Source: Eubacteriales Family XIII. Incertae Sedis bacterium
Lineage (GTDB): Bacteria; Bacillota; Clostridia; Peptostreptococcales; Anaerovoracaceae
Assembly (NCBI GenBank): GCA_031272365.1
Contig: JAISTX010000029.1
Location: 1-64,000, forward strand
Length of the DNA stretch: 64,000 nt
Direction of reading: 5' to 3'
Position numbers and translations under genes: made by a program. The notes beneath the pieces were generated by a model. That model did no database searches. It saw nothing but the letters and a program-made list of their open reading frames with translations, and was not told the DNA's origin. Of the stretch, positions 1 to 9,099 are shown in pieces. Numbering within the stretch: the first letter of the stretch is position 1; every line of letters begins with the position of its first letter.

Positions 1-2299
1 TGAAACTTTTGAGGTACCAGCCCGAGGCGGCCTGCGGCGTATACTTCAGCGTCGACCCCAGCGCCGCCTGCCTGGCGCCCGTGCCGAGCGGGTCGATATA
101 CACATTATTCGAATCTTCGACGACCTGACCGCCCGCGCCGCCTGCAGGCAATACAGAGACGGTGATCGGCGTATACATGCCGAGTGTCAGGTTGTTCGGC
201 ACGCCGATGTCATAGTTATTGTATAAATTATAATAATTATATCCGGCGGGGCCCGGCGTGTTGACGATGCTCGTGTGCACGTCGGCCTTCCCGATGTGTG
301 AGACGTAGTCGTCGCCGGAGAAGAAACTCTGCACGTGCAGGGCGCTGTCAAGCGTCTGCAGATCGGTGTTGTCGAGGAAGGCAGAGAAGGTGCCATGGTT
401 GCCTGTGAAAGACACGGTGCTGTAGGCCGGGATCTTGATGGTCCGCGGGAAATAGGTGAAGATCGCGCCGCCGGCGCCGATGGCAAGCGCCGTGTCGGGC
501 ATCGCCGCCGCCGGTATGTCGCGGGCCGTGCCCAGGGCCTGGTTGCCGGTGAACTGCCCGCCCGTCAGCGTCAGGGTCACGGCTTGATAGTCCGCTCTGT
601 TCGTTGCACTGTCTACGCCGTTCAGGTAGATGCCGCCGCCGCCGCGGTCAGCCGTATTGCCGTCAAAGGTCGCGTTGCCTTTGATGGACACACTCGCCGT
701 GTCGTAGCCGGCAAAGAACGCGCCACCGCCGGTGCCGCCGTAGAAGACGCCGTTCATGGAGGCTTGCGTGGCAGCCGCGTGGTTCTGGGCAATGGTGACA
801 TTCCCTTGGATGGTCAGGTTGATCTTGTGCCGCACGAAAATGCCGCCGCCGTTGCTGGCCTCGTTGCGGCGGATGAGGACGTTTCCGTCGAAGACGCAGG
901 TGCCGGCGGAATAGAAAAAGACGCCGCCGCCGTAGGAGCCGGTTTTGTTGTCCTCGATGATGGTATAGCCGTTCAGATTGATGACGCCGCCCGCTTGCGC
1001 CGTGGACATCGTGCCGATCCCGCCGGCGCCGAAAGAGTCGCCGGACGCGATTTGCCGGTTCTTCGCAATGACGCCGCCCTTGACTGTCACAGTGGCTTTC
1101 GATTCCAAGGAGACGCCGGCGCCGCCCACCCGGGCGGTCGATTGGCAGTTGACCACATTGGCACACAGCGTCACAGAACTATTGCCGGTGATGGCGATGC
1201 CGCCGCCGACCGCTTCCGGATTGTCAAGCGGTATGCCGCCGTTCAGCGTGATGTTCTCCGTCGTCAGCGATGTCGCGCTGCCTGCGTTGATGATGAAATG
1301 CCTCTTGCCGTCTGCGCTGTAGAGGTTCCAGTCCGCCACGTCGTCATAGAGGTCGGGGCTGGCGGCGGCGGTGTTGGTGTAGGGCTGCGTGTAATCCCAC
1401 GGCACGCAAAGGTCCTGGAAGTTGGAGTAGGTCACGGTCGTGCCGCCGGGCTCTGTGCTCTTGCGCAGGACGACTTTTCCGGTGGCGAGGGTATAGGTAT
1501 CGCCCATGGTGATATCGCCCGAGATGAAAATGATGTAGGGATTGACACTGGAGATGACTATCGCGTCTAAAGCATCTTTCAGGCTGGTGTTGGAGCCGCT
1601 CCAGTCGTTGACGGTCGTGCTCCAGACGAAGGCGTCGCCATAGACCGGATCGTCATCCACCGCCACCCAGCTGGTCGACGCCAGCGGCTCGATCGCCAGC
1701 GCGTGGATGCCGCCTGCCTCCCCGGTGTCGTCCGTAGGGGCGGATGGCAATCCGCCCGCCTCACCCGTGGTGTCCGTAGGGGCGGATGGCAATCCGCCCG
1801 CATCGCCAGTGGATTCGGATGCCGGCTGGCTATCGCTAGCCGCCTCTGATTCAGATATGGATTCCGGGTCGGAGCCCGGCGCTTCGGATGTGACGCCGTC
1901 TTGCGACGGCGCGGCTATGACAATACTGGTGTCGCCCGCGGAATCGGCCTCCCCCTCGTCCGTAGGGGCGGATGGCAATCCGCCCGCATCCGTAGAGGCG
2001 TACGTCAATCCGCCCGCCTCGCCGCCGGATCCTCCCTCGTCCACGGCATAGGCGGCCGAAAGCGGAATACCCACAAATACGATCACAGCAGAAAGGGAAA
2101 TGGCCGCCAGCCGCGCACCGATGCGCGAGGCGGATGCACCTGTAGGGGCGGCCGCCTTCGGCCGTCCGTTGGTGTCAGCATCCCCAGCGGGCGGATGCCA
2201 TCCGCCCGTACAATCGACACTGCGGGCGGATTGCCATCCGCCCCTACGATCATCGCCCCTACGATCGTTGTTTCTGTTGTCGCCTCGCCTGTAATCCAT
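1..2299 (-). CDS. Large secreted surface/adhesin-like protein, 5' part only (runs off the left edge); parallel beta-helix-like body
   Basis: Reading the minus strand from ATG at 2299 gives an open frame to the window edge: MDYRRGDNRNNDRRGDDRRGGWQSAR...RIGARLAAISLSAVIVFVGIPLSAAYAVDEGG...; hydrophobic signal segment, then Ser/Asp/Gly-rich low complexity, then repeated Gly/Asn-rich beta-helix-like text (GGGIFVRHKINLTIQGNVTIAQN...). Absent from the ORF track, probably because it has no stop inside the window. Confidence 0.8.
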   Translation of the reverse strand, partial: MDYRRGDNRNNDRRGDDRRGGWQSARSVDCTGGWHPPAGDADTNGRPKAAAPTGASASRIGARLAAISLSAVIVFVGIPLSAAYAVDEGGSGGEAGGLTYASTDAGGLPSAPTDEGEADSAGDTSIVIAAPSQDGVTSEAPGSDPESISESEAASDSQPASESTGDAGGLPSAPTDTTGEAGGLPSAPTDDTGEAGGIHALAIEPLASTSWVAVDDDPVYGDAFVWSTTVNDWSGSNTSLKDALDAIVISSVNPYIIFISGDITMGDTYTLATGKVVLRKSTEPGGTTVTYSNFQDLCVPWDYTQPYTNTAAASPDLYDDVADWNLYSADGKRHFIINAGSATSLTTENITLNGGIPLDNPEAVGGGIAITGNSSVTLCANVVNCQSTARVGGAGVSLESKATVTVKGGVIAKNRQIASGDSFGAGGIGTMSTAQAGGVINLNGYTIIEDNKTGSYGGGVFFYSAGTCVFDGNVLIRRNEASNGGGIFVRHKINLTIQGNVTIAQNHAAATQASMNGVFYGGTGGGAFFAGYDTASVSIKGNATFDGNTADRGGGGIYLNGVDSATNRADYQAVTLTLTGGQFTGNQALGTARDIPAAAMPDTALAIGAGGAIFTYFPRTIKIPAYSTVSFTGNHGTFSAFLDNTDLQTLDSALHVQSFFSGDDYVSHIGKADVHTSIVNTPGPAGYNYYNLYNNYDIGVPNNLTLGMYTPITVSVLPAGGAGGQVVEDSNNVYIDPLGTGARQAALGSTLKYTPQAASGWYLKSF
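1731..2264. repeat. Cluster of about 7 copies of a short palindromic repeat (core GTAGGGGCGGATGGCAATCCGCCCGC), inside the coding frame of the surface protein
   Basis: Copies at about 1731-1760, 1773-1800, 1959-1987, 1989-2018 (diverged), 2141-2170 (diverged), 2187-2212 (inverted) and 2221-2249 (inverted), plus a partial copy at 2253-2264. Self-complementary core GGGCGGAT..ATCCGCCC. Confidence 0.85.
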
Positions 2300-2488
2300 A
2301 GCCTTGACCCCCACTTTCAGCCTCTATCTCAAACGATACAATCGTAGCAAAACGCCCGCAGGCCCCCCTCGGCCGCGAAACGTCTCCCTACCCAATCATT
2401 CGTTTTATAAGGATATTGTGCCCCACCCCGGCGGAAAAAAACAGGCGGGGGTTGACCACTTTTTTTGGGGTTGCGCAGGGATGTTTTC

Positions 2489-2515
2489 CCCGCGGAATGC
2501 AACTCCGCGGGTTTT
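2489..2515 (+). terminator. GC hairpin followed by a short T-run (orientation uncertain)
   Basis: CCCGCGGA-ATGCAAC-TCCGCGGG stem followed by TTTT; intergenic between two minus-strand genes. Confidence 0.35.
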
Positions 2516-2549
2516 CATTTGGGCTATCTGTCTTTCATGCTCAAACTGC

Positions 2550-3569
2550 CTAGCCCAATTGCTCCTGGTTCAAAAATGCATCCGCCATCGCCAGCATGTT
2601 CTCAGGGGGGATGTCGGGGGTCAGCGCGTGCGTCGGGGCCAGGATGAAGCCGCCGCCCGGCGCGAGAATCCCGTAGACGCGCCGGATCTCGCGGCGCAGC
2701 TCGTCCGGCGTCATCACGGGCAGCGCCTTCTGCACGGACACGCCGCCCCAAAACGTCAGCTGCTTCCCGTACAGCCGCTTCATCTCCGCGATGTCGTAGA
2801 TCTCCGGCTGGAAGGTCTGGTAGCAGTCCATCCCGATCTCGATCAGGTCGGGGAAGATCTCGTGGCAGTCGCCGCACGAATGCTGCAGCACCGGCAGCCC
2901 CTTCGCCTTCACGCGCGCGTAGTACCGCGCCATGCGCGGCTTGATGAAGCGCCGCCAGTGCGCCGGACCCATCATAAGCCCGCGCTGCTGCCCCCAGTCG
3001 TCGCCGAAGTACATCCCGTCGATGTCGTACTCGAGCGCGATGTCGATGAGCCGCAGATAGTAGTCGCAGATCCGGTCGAGGAAGCCCTCGAGCGCGTCCG
3101 GGCAGGCCGCCATATAATAGAAGACATTTTCCATGCCGAGCAGGCTCCACGCGCGCTCGAACATGCAAAACCCGAAGCCCATCATCGTGAACCGGTCGCC
3201 CCGCGTCGCCAGCATCGCCTCGATGTCGCGCCGCAGCCGCGCCGTGTCGCAGTCCGGGAAGGCGTAACAGGACCGCTCCAAGTCAGGGATCAGCGGCTCC
3301 TCCACCGCGCCGATGTCCTTGTCGAGCCCGTTGCGGTTCCAGACGACGCCGAACGCATCTTTGAAATAGCCGGGCCGCCCCTCGATCTCCGTCGGCCACC
3401 CCCAGTACTGGATGTAGTGCAGGCAGGCGCCGAGCTTCCCTTCGACCCCCGCGTCGCCCGTGTATTCCACAAGCCGGCCGAGCGCCTGCTGCGTGAAGTC
3501 CATATGGTGCGGAACCGGCCGGCATTCCTCATGGGCCAGCGCCGCCAAAACCCGCTCTTTCCGATTCAT
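2550..3569 (-). CDS. Uroporphyrinogen decarboxylase-like (UroD/MtaA superfamily) protein, probably not a heme enzyme
   Basis: MNRKERVLAALAHEECRPVPHHMDF..., QHSCGD, FWGGVSVQ and APTHALTPDIPPENM motifs; GGAGGTGGAA SD before ATG 3569. Confidence 0.8.
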   Translation of the reverse strand: MNRKERVLAALAHEECRPVPHHMDFTQQALGRLVEYTGDAGVEGKLGACLHYIQYWGWPTEIEGRPGYFKDAFGVVWNRNGLDKDIGAVEEPLIPDLERSCYAFPDCDTARLRRDIEAMLATRGDRFTMMGFGFCMFERAWSLLGMENVFYYMAACPDALEGFLDRICDYYLRLIDIALEYDIDGMYFGDDWGQQRGLMMGPAHWRRFIKPRMARYYARVKAKGLPVLQHSCGDCHEIFPDLIEIGMDCYQTFQPEIYDIAEMKRLYGKQLTFWGGVSVQKALPVMTPDELRREIRRVYGILAPGGGFILAPTHALTPDIPPENMLAMADAFLNQEQLG

Positions 3570-3670
3570 TTCCACCTCCAAAAAAATGAAGCAACAAAGC
3601 TATGATACCATACCCTATTCGCCCTTCGCGCGTGCTATAATGCTTCCATAATGATAGGAGGAGAAACGCC

Positions 3671-4675
3671 ATGAAACAGTTCCTTTTGAGAAATAACAAC
3701 GGCTACGCCGTGGGCGTGACAAACTTCGGGGCGACGATCACGAACATCCTCGTGCCCGTGGAGGGGCGGGGGGCGGTCGACGTCGTGCTCGGCTACGACA
3801 GCCCCGCCGGCTACGCGGACGGGACCTGCTATTTCGGCGCGACGATCGGCCGCATCGCCAACCGCATCTGCAGGGGGCGGCTGCCCATCGGCGGCCGGGC
3901 CTACCAGATGGACAAAAACGACGGCGGGGCGCACGCGCTGCACGGCGGGGCCTCGGGCTACGACAAACGCGTCTGGGACGTGGAGGCCGTGGACGAGGAC
4001 ACCATCGCCCTGCGCCTGCTCAGCCCGGACGGCGACCAGGGGCTGCCCGGGAACGCGGACGTCCGCGTGCGCATCTCCCTGACGGACAACGACGAGGTGC
4101 GCATCGACTACGAGGCGGTCAGCGACGCGGATACCGTCTTCAACCTGACCAACCATAGTTATTTCAATCTGGACGGCTTCGACAGCGGGGGCGTCGGGAG
4201 GCATATGCTCAGCATCGATGCGGGCTATTTCCTGCCGACGGACGCAGCCAGCATCCCGACGGGGGAGCTGCGCGCCGTAGAGGGCACGCCGTTCGACTTC
4301 CGCGAGGCCAAGCCGATCGGGCGGGACTGGGACGCGGACGACAGGCAGCTGGACCTCGCGGGCGGGTTCGACCACTGTTTCGCCCTCAACTGGCAGCGCC
4401 CGGCGGGGGCGCCGGCGGCCAGGGCCTGGTCGGAGAAATCCAAGGTGGCCCTGGAGGTCTTCACGGATCTGCCCGGCATGCAGCTGTACACGGGGAACTA
4501 CCTCGGGGACGACCCGGGGACGAAGGGCGGCTTCCGGCCGCAGTGGCGCGGCGCCTTCTGCCTCGAGACGCAGCATTTCCCGGACGCCCCGAACCACGCG
4601 GGCTTCCCGAGCGCCGCCTACCGCGCCGGGGAGCCGTTTGCGTCGACGACGATCTACCGGTTTTCGCATATATAG
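3671..4675 (+). CDS. galM: Aldose 1-epimerase (galactose mutarotase)
   Basis: GATITNILVP..., YDSPAGY...GATIGRIANRI, LTNHSYFNLDG, YTGNYL motifs; AGGAGG upstream. Confidence 0.9.
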   Translation: MKQFLLRNNNGYAVGVTNFGATITNILVPVEGRGAVDVVLGYDSPAGYADGTCYFGATIGRIANRICRGRLPIGGRAYQMDKNDGGAHALHGGASGYDKRVWDVEAVDEDTIALRLLSPDGDQGLPGNADVRVRISLTDNDEVRIDYEAVSDADTVFNLTNHSYFNLDGFDSGGVGRHMLSIDAGYFLPTDAASIPTGELRAVEGTPFDFREAKPIGRDWDADDRQLDLAGGFDHCFALNWQRPAGAPAARAWSEKSKVALEVFTDLPGMQLYTGNYLGDDPGTKGGFRPQWRGAFCLETQHFPDAPNHAGFPSAAYRAGEPFASTTIYRFSHI

Positions 4676-4701
4676 GCAGCACAGCGGAGGAGGGCAGAGA
4701 C

Positions 4702-6081
4702 ATGGCAATCAGTTATTCGGTAAAACTCGGCGTCGCCTGCACGCGGCGCAACATCTTCAGCCGCGAGGACGCGATCCGCTGCAAGGACGACACGCTCGCG
4801 AAGCTGCGGCAGATGGGCGTGGACTGCGTCGACATCGACTGGCTCAATGAAGACGGGCTGATGTACGACGTGGCGCAGGTGGACCAGGTCGCCGCGCGGT
4901 TCAAAGCGGAGGGGGTGGACGCCCTCTTCACGCCGCACTGCAATTTCGGCAACGAGGAGTCCGTGACGCGCCTCGCGGCGGCGCTCGGCGTGCCGCTGCT
5001 GCTGTGGGGACCCCGGGACGAGGCGCCCGGGCCGGACGGCCGGCGGCTGCGCGACTCGCAGTGCGGGCTGTTCGCGACGGGCAAGGACCTGCTGCGCCGG
5101 CACGTCCCGTTCACGTACATGGAGAACTGCCGCCTCACCGATGCGATTTTTGAACGCGACGTGAGGCGGTTCCTCGCGGCGGCGAACGTCGTGAAAAACT
5201 TCAAGGGCCTTCGGATCGGGCAGATTGATGTGCGGCCGTCGGACTTCCTGTCCGTGATGGCCAACGAGGCGGAGCTCGCCTCCCTCTTCGGCATCCACGT
5301 GGAGCCGTGGTCGCTACCCGAGCTCATCGCCGCGATGCAGGCCATCCGCGAGGGGCGGGCCGGCGAGCTCAGCGCGCTCGCGGAGGGGACGGGCAGCCGC
5401 ATCCCCTTCGACTGCGACGGGGACGGCGTGCTGGCGATGCTCGCGATGAAGCTGGCCATCCAGGAGTGGGCGGCTACCAAAGGCCTCTCGGCGGTCGCCA
5501 TCCAATGCTGGGATGCGCTGCACGAGCAGACGGGCGTGATGCCCTGCTTCGCGAATTCGCTTCTGATCGAGGAGAACCTGCCGGTCGCCTGCGAGACGGA
5601 CATCTGCGCCGCCATCACGATGGTGCTCGTGCAGGCCGCGACGGCGCAGCCCGTGTTCTGCGCGGACGTCACCGTGCGCCACCCGGAGAACGACAACGCG
5701 GAGCTGCTCTGGCACTGCGGGGCCTTCCCCTACGCGCTCAAGAAGGAAGGCGCGGAAGGCAAGGTCGGGCGGCACTACGTCCTGCCCTCGGGCGCGCCCG
5801 GCGTCAACGAGTGGCAGCTCAAAGACGGGGATGTGAGCATCTTCCGCTTCGACGGGGTCGATGGGCAATACTCGCTGCTCTCCGCGAAGGGCCGGAGCGT
5901 GGAGGGGCCCATGAACCGCGGGACCTGGGTCTGGGTCGAGTTTGCCGACTGGCCCGCGCTCGAGCGCAAGATCGTGACGGGGCCGTACATCCACCATGTG
6001 ATCGGCACCTACGAGGACGCCATCCCCGTGCTGGAAGCGGCGCTCCCCTACCTCGGCCCGATCGCGTGGGACCCGGCGTAA
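4702..6081 (+). CDS. L-fucose/L-arabinose isomerase-like sugar isomerase family protein
   Basis: Start MAISYSVKLGVACTRRNIF at ATG 4702 preceded by GGAGGAGGG; FTPHCNFGNEE, IQCWDALHEQTGVMPCFANSLL, CETDICAAITM. Confidence 0.75.
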   Translation: MAISYSVKLGVACTRRNIFSREDAIRCKDDTLAKLRQMGVDCVDIDWLNEDGLMYDVAQVDQVAARFKAEGVDALFTPHCNFGNEESVTRLAAALGVPLLLWGPRDEAPGPDGRRLRDSQCGLFATGKDLLRRHVPFTYMENCRLTDAIFERDVRRFLAAANVVKNFKGLRIGQIDVRPSDFLSVMANEAELASLFGIHVEPWSLPELIAAMQAIREGRAGELSALAEGTGSRIPFDCDGDGVLAMLAMKLAIQEWAATKGLSAVAIQCWDALHEQTGVMPCFANSLLIEENLPVACETDICAAITMVLVQAATAQPVFCADVTVRHPENDNAELLWHCGAFPYALKKEGAEGKVGRHYVLPSGAPGVNEWQLKDGDVSIFRFDGVDGQYSLLSAKGRSVEGPMNRGTWVWVEFADWPALERKIVTGPYIHHVIGTYEDAIPVLEAALPYLGPIAWDPA

Positions 6082-6110
6082 ACACGGAGTTTGCAAGGAG
6101 GAGGCAACGC

Positions 6111-7160
6111 ATGAATTCAAAAGAGCGGGTGCGCACGGCGCTCCGGCGGCGCGAGCCGGACCGGATGCCCGTGTTCGCAAATTTCGTGCCGGAGAAGAAG
6201 CGGGAGCTGCTGGCGCATTTCGGCACGGACGATTTCTACGAGATGACCATCGCGCTCGGCAGCGACATGGTGATGGCGGGCGGCGGCATCGAGCTGTCCT
6301 TCTACGGGCCGGAGGAGGAATACGTCTGCGAGTGGGGCTGCACGTGGCGCTACTTCCAGAACCGGGCGGGGCGCTACACGGAGATCGTGCGCCACCCGCT
6401 GCAGGACGACCCGGACGGCAGGAAGCTCGAGGCGTTCCGGATCCCGGACCCTGTGGCGGACAAGGTGGCCGCCCCCGTGCGCGCGCTCGTGGAGAAATAC
6501 GGGCGGGACTATTTCATCTGCCAGTCGCTCGCGTGCTCGATCTTCGAGGCGGGGTGGTACCTGCACGGCCTCGAGGACACGATGATGGACATGGCGGCCA
6601 ACCCGGACTACGCCCACGCCCTCTTCGACAAGACGATGCAGTTCCCGCTCCAGGCGGGGCTCCGCGCGATCCGGGAGGGCTGCGACATGGTCTGGCTCGG
6701 CGACGACGTCGGCATGCAGGACCGCATGATGATGTCCCCCGAAACGTGGCGCACCTTCCTCAAGCCCCGGCTCGCCGCGATCATCCGGGCGTTCCACGAG
6801 GAAAACCCCGAGGTGCTCGTCGCCTACCACAGCTGCGGGTACATCGAGCCCATCATCGAAGACCTGATCGAGATCGGCCTCGACGTGCTGAACCCGATCC
6901 AACCGCTGGCGATGGACCCGGCGCGGATCAAGGAGGCCTACGGCGACCGGCTCGCCTTCTGGGGCGGCATCTGCGTGCAGAAGACGCTGCCGCTGGGCAC
7001 GGAGCAGGACATCCGGGACGAGGTGGCGCTCCGGATGCGCACCATAGGAAAGGGCGGCGGCTACTTGATGAGCCCCGCCCACAATATCCAAGCCGATACG
7101 AGCCTCGCCAACATCCTGGCCTTCTTCCGGGCGGCGAAGGAGCTCGGTATCTATTATTGA
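6111..7160 (+). CDS. Second UroD/MtaA-superfamily protein
   Basis: MNSKERVRTALRRREPDRMPVF..., YHSCGYIEP, FWGGICVQKTLP, SPAHNIQADTSLANI; AAGGAGGAGG SD. Confidence 0.8.
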   Translation: MNSKERVRTALRRREPDRMPVFANFVPEKKRELLAHFGTDDFYEMTIALGSDMVMAGGGIELSFYGPEEEYVCEWGCTWRYFQNRAGRYTEIVRHPLQDDPDGRKLEAFRIPDPVADKVAAPVRALVEKYGRDYFICQSLACSIFEAGWYLHGLEDTMMDMAANPDYAHALFDKTMQFPLQAGLRAIREGCDMVWLGDDVGMQDRMMMSPETWRTFLKPRLAAIIRAFHEENPEVLVAYHSCGYIEPIIEDLIEIGLDVLNPIQPLAMDPARIKEAYGDRLAFWGGICVQKTLPLGTEQDIRDEVALRMRTIGKGGGYLMSPAHNIQADTSLANILAFFRAAKELGIYY

Positions 7161-7170
7161 AGCAGCGGCC

Positions 7171-8214
7171 TCAGGTGCTCTTCTTCATCACGAACGAGTA
7201 CACGGACACCGAGACCATGATGATCAGCCCGTAGAACACCTTCGTCCAGAAGCCGTCGAAGCCCAGCGAGATGATGCCCGCCTCGAGCGATCCCATGATG
7301 AGCGCGCCGAGGAAGGTGCCCACGACGGAGCCGCGGCCGCCGAGGACCGAGGTGCCGCCGATGAAGACCGCCGCGAGCGCGGGGAGCATGATGTCCTCGC
7401 CCTGGCTCGGGTAGAAGTACGCGACCTCGAGGTTGCTGACGATGCCGGCGAACGCCGCCGCGAGGCCCGTGATCACGTAGGCCGTGATGCGCACGCGCGG
7501 GACGTTGACGCCCATCATCTGCGCGGCGAGCTTGTTGTCGCCGACGAACGAGACGTGGAGGCCGAAGCGGTGCCGCTTCGCGATGACGAGGCAGAGCACG
7601 CCGAGCCCGATGAACCACAGGAACTGCATCGGCAGGCGGGCGCCTTCGGTCACCTGGATCTTCCCGGCGAGCGCGAAGTACACGCCGCTCTCCGGCCCGC
7701 TCTGCGCCGCGAGCATCGAGATGCCAGCGCCGGCCGCGATGACGTTCACGAGGCCGCGGAAGAAGAACTGCGTGCCGATGCTCCCGACGATCGACGGGAT
7801 GCCGAAGCCGACGATCAGCAGCGAGTTGAGCAGCCCGCACAGGATGCCGACGCCCAGCCCCGCGAGGATGCCGAGCGTGAGCGGCGGGATGCCGAAATAG
7901 TCGACGCTGCTCATATTGGAGTAGACCGTGCTCATCGTCAGGCCGCCGAGCGCCATGACGGACGGGAACGACATGTCGATCTCGCCGAGCGTGATGACGA
8001 AGGTCAGGGCAAGCGCAAGGATGCCCGTGATCGGAATCGTCGTCATGAAGGAATAATAGATTTGATAATGCGTGAAGACCTGCGGCGCGCCGATGAGGTA
8101 GACGAGGAAAACGCCCACCGTGACGATGCCGATGCTGATCTCGATCTTCGAGCGCGCGATCTTCTGCTTGAACGTCGGCTCCGGAAGCCGGGTGATGACA
8201 GCCTGTTCGCCCAT
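7171..8214 (-). CDS. Rbs/Frc-type sugar ABC transporter permease
   Basis: Multi-TM protein with IDMSFPSVMALGG, G..LGGRGSVVGTFLGAL typical of the RbsC family; adjacent to ATPase and SBP genes. Confidence 0.85.
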   Translation of the reverse strand: MGEQAVITRLPEPTFKQKIARSKIEISIGIVTVGVFLVYLIGAPQVFTHYQIYYSFMTTIPITGILALALTFVITLGEIDMSFPSVMALGGLTMSTVYSNMSSVDYFGIPPLTLGILAGLGVGILCGLLNSLLIVGFGIPSIVGSIGTQFFFRGLVNVIAAGAGISMLAAQSGPESGVYFALAGKIQVTEGARLPMQFLWFIGLGVLCLVIAKRHRFGLHVSFVGDNKLAAQMMGVNVPRVRITAYVITGLAAAFAGIVSNLEVAYFYPSQGEDIMLPALAAVFIGGTSVLGGRGSVVGTFLGALIMGSLEAGIISLGFDGFWTKVFYGLIIMVSVSVYSFVMKKST

Positions 8215-8230
8215 TCTCTCCCCTCCCTTC

Positions 8231-9037
8231 CTAAGCCAAGACGCCCGTCTTGACGAGGTTGACCATCTTCTCCTGCAGCTCGTCCTGCGTCACGTCCTTC
8301 TTGTCGAGGACGCCCGCGACCCTGCCGCGGTCGAGGACGATGAACCGGTCGCAGACCGGGTAGAGCAGGTAGATGCTGTGGCTGATGTAGATCGCCGAGT
8401 GGCCGCGGCGCTTGATGTCGAGGATGAACTCCTGGACGCGCTGCGTCTCCGACAGCGACAGCGCCACCGTCGGCTCGTCGAGGATGATGAGGTCGGCCTT
8501 GAAATAGAGCGCGCGGGAGATCGCGATGCCCTGCTTCTCGCCGCCGGAGAGGAACTCGACCTCGGTGTCGACCGTGATGGCCTTCGAGGTGAAGCCCATA
8601 TGCTCGCGCATCATCAGCTCGGACTGCCTTTTTTCTTCCTTTATATTCATGAACCCCAGCTTGTTCGTGATCTCGCGGCCGAGGAACATGTTTTGCCAGA
8701 TCGTCTGCAGGTCCGCGAGGGCGCGCTCCTGGTAGACGGTCTCGATGCCGAGCTTGCGCGATTTCTTCACGGAATGGATGCTGATCTTCTCCCCCTTGTA
8801 GTAGATGTCGCCGGACGTGGGCAGGTGGACGCCCGTGATCGTCTTGATGAGCGTGGACTTGCCCGCGCCGTTGTCGCCGACGAGGCCCACGATCTCGTTG
8901 CTGCCGATCTCGAGGCTCACGTTGTCCAGCACCTGGACGCCGCCGAACCGCTTGCACACGTCCACCATCTGCAGCAGGGGCGCGTCGCCCTTCGCGGCCG
9001 CTTCGGCCGCCTCGTTTTGCAGGTTTGCTTCAGCCAT
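8231..9037 (-). CDS. Single-NBD sugar ABC transporter ATP-binding protein
   Basis: Walker A GDNGAGKSTLIK, signature LSGGEKQGIAISRAL, Walker B LIILDEPTVAL. Confidence 0.9.
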   Translation of the reverse strand: MAEANLQNEAAEAAAKGDAPLLQMVDVCKRFGGVQVLDNVSLEIGSNEIVGLVGDNGAGKSTLIKTITGVHLPTSGDIYYKGEKISIHSVKKSRKLGIETVYQERALADLQTIWQNMFLGREITNKLGFMNIKEEKRQSELMMREHMGFTSKAITVDTEVEFLSGGEKQGIAISRALYFKADLIILDEPTVALSLSETQRVQEFILDIKRRGHSAIYISHSIYLLYPVCDRFIVLDRGRVAGVLDKKDVTQDELQEKMVNLVKTGVLA

Positions 9038-9058
9038 GCCTGTCTCCCTTCAAAACGC

Positions 9059-9084
9059 GGGCTGCGGCTTTCGCGCCGCAGCCC
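9059..9084 (-). promoter_or_regulatory. Intercistronic hairpin between the SBP gene and the ATPase gene
   Basis: Perfect 10-bp stem GGGCTGCGGC / GCCGCAGCCC in the short gap between 9037 and 9100; followed on the minus strand by GCGTTTTG. Confidence 0.6.
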
Positions 9085-9099
9085 TTCATCCCTATGCCG

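Noticed and set aside
335-1570. Long + strand ORF (411 aa)
   Set aside because: Antisense to the open minus-strand surface-protein frame; Arg/Val/Asp-rich composition typical of GC-rich shadow ORFs, with no recognisable domain.
1731-2264. CRISPR array
   Set aside because: Repeats are short palindromes in both orientations with irregular spacing, inside an open coding frame; no cas genes in the window.
2550-7160. HemE (uroporphyrinogen decarboxylase in heme synthesis)
   Set aside because: No other heme genes nearby, context is sugar catabolism/transport, and motifs fit the broader UroD/MtaA superfamily better.
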